DNA from: CALXSC01 sp035470525
Lineage (GTDB): Bacteria; Pseudomonadota; Alphaproteobacteria; Rickettsiales; UBA1997
Assembly: GCA_035470525.1 (NCBI GenBank)
Contig: DATIQT010000085.1
Location: 1 to 17,766 of the forward strand
Direction: 5' to 3'
DNA length: 17,766 nucleotides
Part shown: one piece after another, positions 15,216 through 17,766 of the stretch
Numbering within the stretch: the first letter of the stretch is position 1
Layout: every line of letters starts with the position of its first letter
Position numbers and translations under genes: made by a program
Notes under the pieces: model-generated
Told to the model about the DNA's origin: nothing
Seen by the model: the letters and a program-made list of their open reading frames with translations, nothing else
Database searches by the model: none

Positions 15216-15944
15216 CTATTTTTCAACTTTAAATCGAGTAATCATTTTTATGATTCTTTCCTGTAGAACTGTTTTGTCATTTTGTTCTATTATATCTTTC
15301 CAGTTCCAAAAACAACCTTTTCCATTAATTTCTTCAGAAAACATTTTTCTGAAAAATTGAGATTGTATTTTAATTTTGTCTCTTTCTAGCATTATAAGAC
15401 ATTCAGTATCGTTGAACTTTAAAAAAAGATATGGAGTATTATAACATTTATCATTATTTGTTATTATAATCTGTAACAAACTATTATTACGTTCAATTGT
15501 TTTTATAGATAATTCTTTTAAATTAATGCCAGATAATGACATAATTTTTAGAATTTTATTGGAATCATATTTGAGTTTACCAATGAAATGCATGTGCGCA
15601 TGAAAAACACTATTTCCGCAACCAACCAGTGTTTCATTAATAAATCCAGAACCATGTTCAAATAATATAAAATTTTCAACATCATTTTTTTCTTTAATTA
15701 ATTTTATAAGAAAATTTAACTCTACCTCATATTTTTTTGGAATCAAAGAATACGAAGTATAATGCATCTTTGGGACAATTAAATAATGACAATCAGAAAT
15801 TGGATGCAAATCAATAGTTAAATAAAAATTTTCAGTTTCAAATAAAATCGGATTATGGTAAACACACTTTGTTTTATCGTTAGTAATCATAGTGGCAAAC
15901 CTATTTTGTTGCTCTTCCATATCGCATAAAACACAACCTTTCAT
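15216..15944 (-). CDS. HIT-family nucleotide-binding protein
   Basis: The 242-residue protein has a histidine-triad core: hydrophobic strands FYLTIDLHPISDCHYLIVPK (40-59), then EHGSG (96-100) and H115-A-H117-M-H119, the HxHxH motif with H117 expected to carry the covalent nucleotide. N-terminal C4xxC7 and H30 could bind zinc, as in Hint-like and GalT-like members. The C-terminal ~110 residues (about 125-242) extend well beyond a minimal HIT domain (about 110-150 residues) and I do not recognise them; they end with C-F-W-N-W-K-D-I. HIT enzymes are nucleotidyl hydrolases or transferases. No neighbouring gene suggests the substrate. It is isolated in repeat-laden DNA, so horizontal acquisition is plausible. 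No clear ribosome binding site precedes the ATG. Confidence 0.75.
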   Translation of the reverse strand: MKGCVLCDMEEQQNRFATMITNDKTKCVYHNPILFETENFYLTIDLHPISDCHYLIVPKMHYTSYSLIPKKYEVELNFLIKLIKEKNDVENFILFEHGSGFINETLVGCGNSVFHAHMHFIGKLKYDSNKILKIMSLSGINLKELSIKTIERNNSLLQIIITNNDKCYNTPYLFLKFNDTECLIMLERDKIKIQSQFFRKMFSEEINGKGCFWNWKDIIEQNDKTVLQERIIKMITRFKVEK

Positions 15945-16577
15945 ACTAAAATCTTATTAAAATTCATATTATACTAATGATAGTATGTTAATAATTTTTT
16001 ATTGCAATACATATTTATTTATTCTAAACTTTTACTAGAAGAAAGTATTTTAAAAAAATTTAATAGAAAATAATACAAACATAATATTATTGTTGATTTT
16101 AAAGGCATTATTTTAAATGTAAAACATGAGATAATTAAAGAATTAATACAATTATTAATTATAAAAATACAACATTTCATCATATAAAAAAATATATATT
16201 TATACTAGAAATGCCTTAAAAAATTTTTTAAAATCTTCGGAAAACTAATTATAAAAAATCTAAGTTCCTCAACTAATCAATTTATCAAACATTTCACTCT
16301 TCTTTTTAATCTTAAACCAGAATTGTTTTTTAATTTTATTTTCACTCTCCCAAATTTACCATCGCATCCATTAGTAGTATTTAGAATATTTAGTTATTCG
16401 TTTTCTTTATTTTTCTATCTAAAAAGATAATACATATTTGTTGTACAAGTCAACTAATTCGTTGACAGATTTTACAACCAAAAGTAAAATTAATAAACGA
16501 ATTATGTAGACAAAACAATAAAATGACTAAAAAAGATATAACTAATAGTAAAGATACTACATAGGAAAGAAACTCAA
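15945..16577. other. 630-base gap without a supported gene
   Basis: Very A+T-rich. The only structures seen are the putative HIT promoter (15968-15986) and a small inverted repeat GTCAAC...GTTGAC (16448-16465). A short open stretch at about 16462-16563 (plus) encodes LINELCRQNNKMTKKDITNS-like residues but has no recognisable family and stops before the transposase remnant. It is probably decayed mobile-element DNA. Confidence 0.5.
15968..15986 (-). promoter_or_regulatory. -10 box with overlapping palindrome before the HIT gene
   Basis: On the minus strand TATAAT (15973-15968) lies 24 bases before the ATG at 15944. It overlaps the perfect-armed palindrome ATACTAATGATAGTAT (15971-15986). No good -35 is seen at the right distance. 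This could be an operator-controlled promoter, but the evidence is thin. Confidence 0.3.
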
Positions 16578-16598
16578 TAGACCTCCTGCAAATAAAAT
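16578..16598. repeat. Family A terminus, single end
   Basis: TAGACCTCCTGCAAATAAAA matches the outer end of family A copies exactly over its first 17 bases. Here it is not followed by the palindromic arm but directly by transposase-like coding sequence. Confidence 0.6.
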
Positions 16599-16602
16599 AA
16601 AA

Positions 16603-16925
16603 GAGCTAAGAATTAACAATGCAATGAATAAATATAATATAAAAAAGGAATTAGAAATACTATCTAATAATAAAATTAATTCTGTTTACAAAATACCATC
16701 AAGTTCTACTATTTACAATATATTAAAACTTAACAACCTCAATAAACTAGATACTGAAATGATAGGTAATAGTAGAAACACAATACAAAGATAATTAAAG
16801 AAAATGTAGGTGATATAGAGCATATAGATTGCCATTATTTGCCCAAAAACATCATAAAAGATAATTTTAAAGATAGATATTATTTAATAGTATTAATAGA
16901 TGAAGCGCAAAGGCAAGGGGATTGA
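16603..16925 (+). pseudogene. IS481-like transposase remnant, frameshifted and truncated
   Basis: Frame one (16603-16794) encodes a helix-turn-helix-like stretch with IPSSSTIYNILKLNNLNKL. Translation resumes in a second frame (16791-16925) with DIEHIDCHYLPKNIIK and RYYLIVLIDEA, the start of the DDE integrase core of IS481/IS3-type transposases: first catalytic Asp in HIDCHYLPK, and the VLIDEAS-like strand. The frameshift lies near 16788-16794. After the second strand the frame ends (QRQGD, stop), so most of the catalytic core is missing. No plausible start codon context is seen. It is non-functional. Confidence 0.75.
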
Positions 16926-16955
16926 AGCTTACTTCAAATCACCAGTGAACTTAAG

Positions 16956-16997
16956 CCACATTTCTATTTTGCAGAAAATACCACATTTCTATTTTGC
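16956..16997. repeat. Tandem terminal repeat of a decayed IS element
   Basis: CCACATTTCTATTTTGC occurs twice (16956-16972 and 16981-16997), 25 bases apart and separated by AGAAAATA. It directly follows the transposase remnant. Repeated binding sites at the end are usual for IS21- and IS481-type elements, so this probably marks the right end of the element. Confidence 0.5.
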
Positions 16998-17020
16998 TAT
17001 GACAATCACTTACTTTTTTC

Positions 17021-17048
17021 TTGCAAATTAAAAAACATCATGTAAAAT
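17021..17048 (+). promoter_or_regulatory. Promoter of tRNA-Asn
   Basis: TTGCAA (17021-17026), 16-base spacer and TAAAAT (17043-17048) preceded by TG. The predicted start is a few bases before the tRNA at 17062. Confidence 0.45.
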
Positions 17049-17061
17049 CCTCTATGTGGAA

Positions 17062-17136
17062 TCCGCGATAGCTCAGCGGTAGAGCAGTTGACTGTTAATC
17101 AATTGGTCGCAAGTTCGATCCTTGCTCGCGGAGCCA
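17062..17136 (+). tRNA. tRNA-Asn (GTT)
   Basis: A complete cloverleaf: acceptor TCCGCGA / TCGCGGA, D arm GCTC-AGCGGTA-GAGC, anticodon arm GTTGA-CTGTTAA-TCAAT with GTT, variable TGGTC, T arm GCAAG-TTCGATC-CTTGC, discriminator G at 17133 and an encoded CCA at 17134-17136. Its 3' end points at an integrase gene 77 bases away, which suggests it served as an integration site. Confidence 0.97.
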
Positions 17137-17158
17137 CATTTTTCAGAAAAAAAATTTA

Positions 17159-17201
17159 CTGTGTCTTAAAAGTCAAATTCCCCTGTGTCTAAATTGTGTC
17201 T
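17159..17201. repeat. Three TGTGTCT repeats between tRNA-Asn and integrase
   Basis: TGTGTCT occurs at 17160-17166, 17184-17190 and 17195-17201 in the same orientation, within 42 bases. Position and number fit arm-type binding sites of a tyrosine recombinase, but a chance or other origin is possible. Confidence 0.4.
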
Positions 17202-17213
17202 ATTAATTTTTGA

Positions 17214-17766
17214 TTATCGGTTTTCTAGTGAAACCAAGATGTTTTGATTGCAAAGTTTAGCATAGTGTTTTTCAGTTATTAAAACTGTTGAATGTCCTAA
17301 TAATTCTTTCACTAATTCAATCCTTAGTGGTTTAACTTCTTGTCCTTGAAGATTTACACCTTGCAACCACCATGAACCCGCTGTGTGTCTTGTAATATGA
17401 AATCCACCTATATCATTTAAACCAGCTTTTCTTTTTGCTGTTTCAAGTGCTTTTTTTGGTGTTGTTTGATATGGAGTGCCTTTGCTATCAACAAAAATAA
17501 AAAGACTATCTGGGAACTTTATTTTCATTTTATTGATCTGCTCCATAGCTTCCTTACTTAATGGCACCATTCTATCTTTTTTATTTTTGCTTATTTCTTT
17601 TCTTATAGTTATATACTTAATTTTACTTTGTAAATCTGTTGCTATATCAGTATAAAGAAGATTTAAAGCCTCGTTAATTCTCAAACCAGTATTGAATAAA
17701 AAGATTAAAAGCATAGCCAATAACTCATTACTATTTTTGATTAAACTTCTAGCTTCTTCTGGTGTC
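17214..17766 (-). CDS. Tyrosine recombinase / phage-type integrase, C-terminal part (runs off window)
   Basis: The reading frame stays open to the window edge, so the start and the N-terminal arm- and core-binding domains lie outside. The visible ~183 residues are the catalytic domain: first Arg in NTGLRINEAL (visible residue 29), the beta-hairpin lysine region in RKEISKNKKDRMVPLS, HxxR in HITRHTAGSW, LGHSTVLITEKHY with the second His and the nucleophilic Tyr, and a short C-terminal tail. All catalytic positions appear present, so it may be active. It points its 3' end at tRNA-Asn, the usual arrangement for an integrative element using that tRNA as attachment site; the element would extend to the right. 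Confidence 0.9.
   Translation of the reverse strand, partial: TPEEARSLIKNSNELLAMLLIFLFNTGLRINEALNLLYTDIATDLQSKIKYITIRKEISKNKKDRMVPLSKEAMEQINKMKIKFPDSLFIFVDSKGTPYQTTPKKALETAKRKAGLNDIGGFHITRHTAGSWWLQGVNLQGQEVKPLRIELVKELLGHSTVLITEKHYAKLCNQNILVSLENR

Noticed and set aside
16462..16563. Short open stretch before the transposase remnant
   Set aside because: There is no start signal and no recognisable family, and it ends before the remnant; it cannot be supported as a gene.

Overview
This window is very A+T-rich (roughly three quarters A+T by eye) and almost certainly bacterial. The gene set points to an alphaproteobacterium, most likely a host-associated Rickettsiales-type lineage. The evidence is a HemY-family TPR protein next to a Mic60/mitofilin-like protein (an alphaproteobacterial pairing), a VirD4 type IV secretion coupling ATPase, a short HPF, and many palindromic repeats and decayed mobile elements. 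An LptE-like lipoprotein and Lnt suggest a full lipopolysaccharide and lipoprotein outer membrane. The family-level placement is inference.

Layout. Positions 1-142 hold a palindromic repeat. Positions 167-4188 (minus) carry hemY-like, mic60-like and virD4. A divergent promoter region (4189-4308) separates virD4 from lnt (plus), which converges on an lptE-like lipoprotein gene (minus). A repeat-rich gap (6190-6527) holds three different palindromes. Then come a 48-residue lipoprotein, ctpA and a surA-like gene (plus), converging with gpmI (minus). A second divergent promoter region, similar in design to the first, leads into hpf, a dual-BON lipoprotein gene and rpiB (plus). After a degenerate repeat copy, an unrecognised gene (12122-13045) sits behind a consensus sigma70-type promoter. 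Its product carries a YopJ/Ulp1-like (clan CE) His/Glu/Gln/Cys signature and is the best candidate here for a new effector. It is followed by a terminator-like hairpin and a 188-bp palindrome, then a bepA-like M48 protease gene (minus).

From 14683 rightward the window looks like accessory, decaying DNA: the 3' half of a tRNA-Lys-like gene, a palindromic MITE-like element, an isolated HIT-family gene, a frameshifted IS481-like transposase remnant with its terminal repeats, an intact tRNA-Asn, and the C-terminal catalytic part of a tyrosine recombinase that runs off the right edge. The tRNA-Asn/integrase arrangement is the usual left border of an integrated element extending beyond the window.

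Functionally the core genes cluster around envelope biogenesis and quality control: lipoprotein acylation (Lnt), LPS assembly (LptE-like), periplasmic chaperone and proteases (SurA-like, CtpA, BepA-like) and a DolP-like lipoprotein. Two carbon-metabolism genes (gpmI, rpiB) and a ribosome-hibernation factor are interspersed. VirD4 and the clan CE candidate suggest host interaction. Dispersed palindromes occupy most intergenic gaps.
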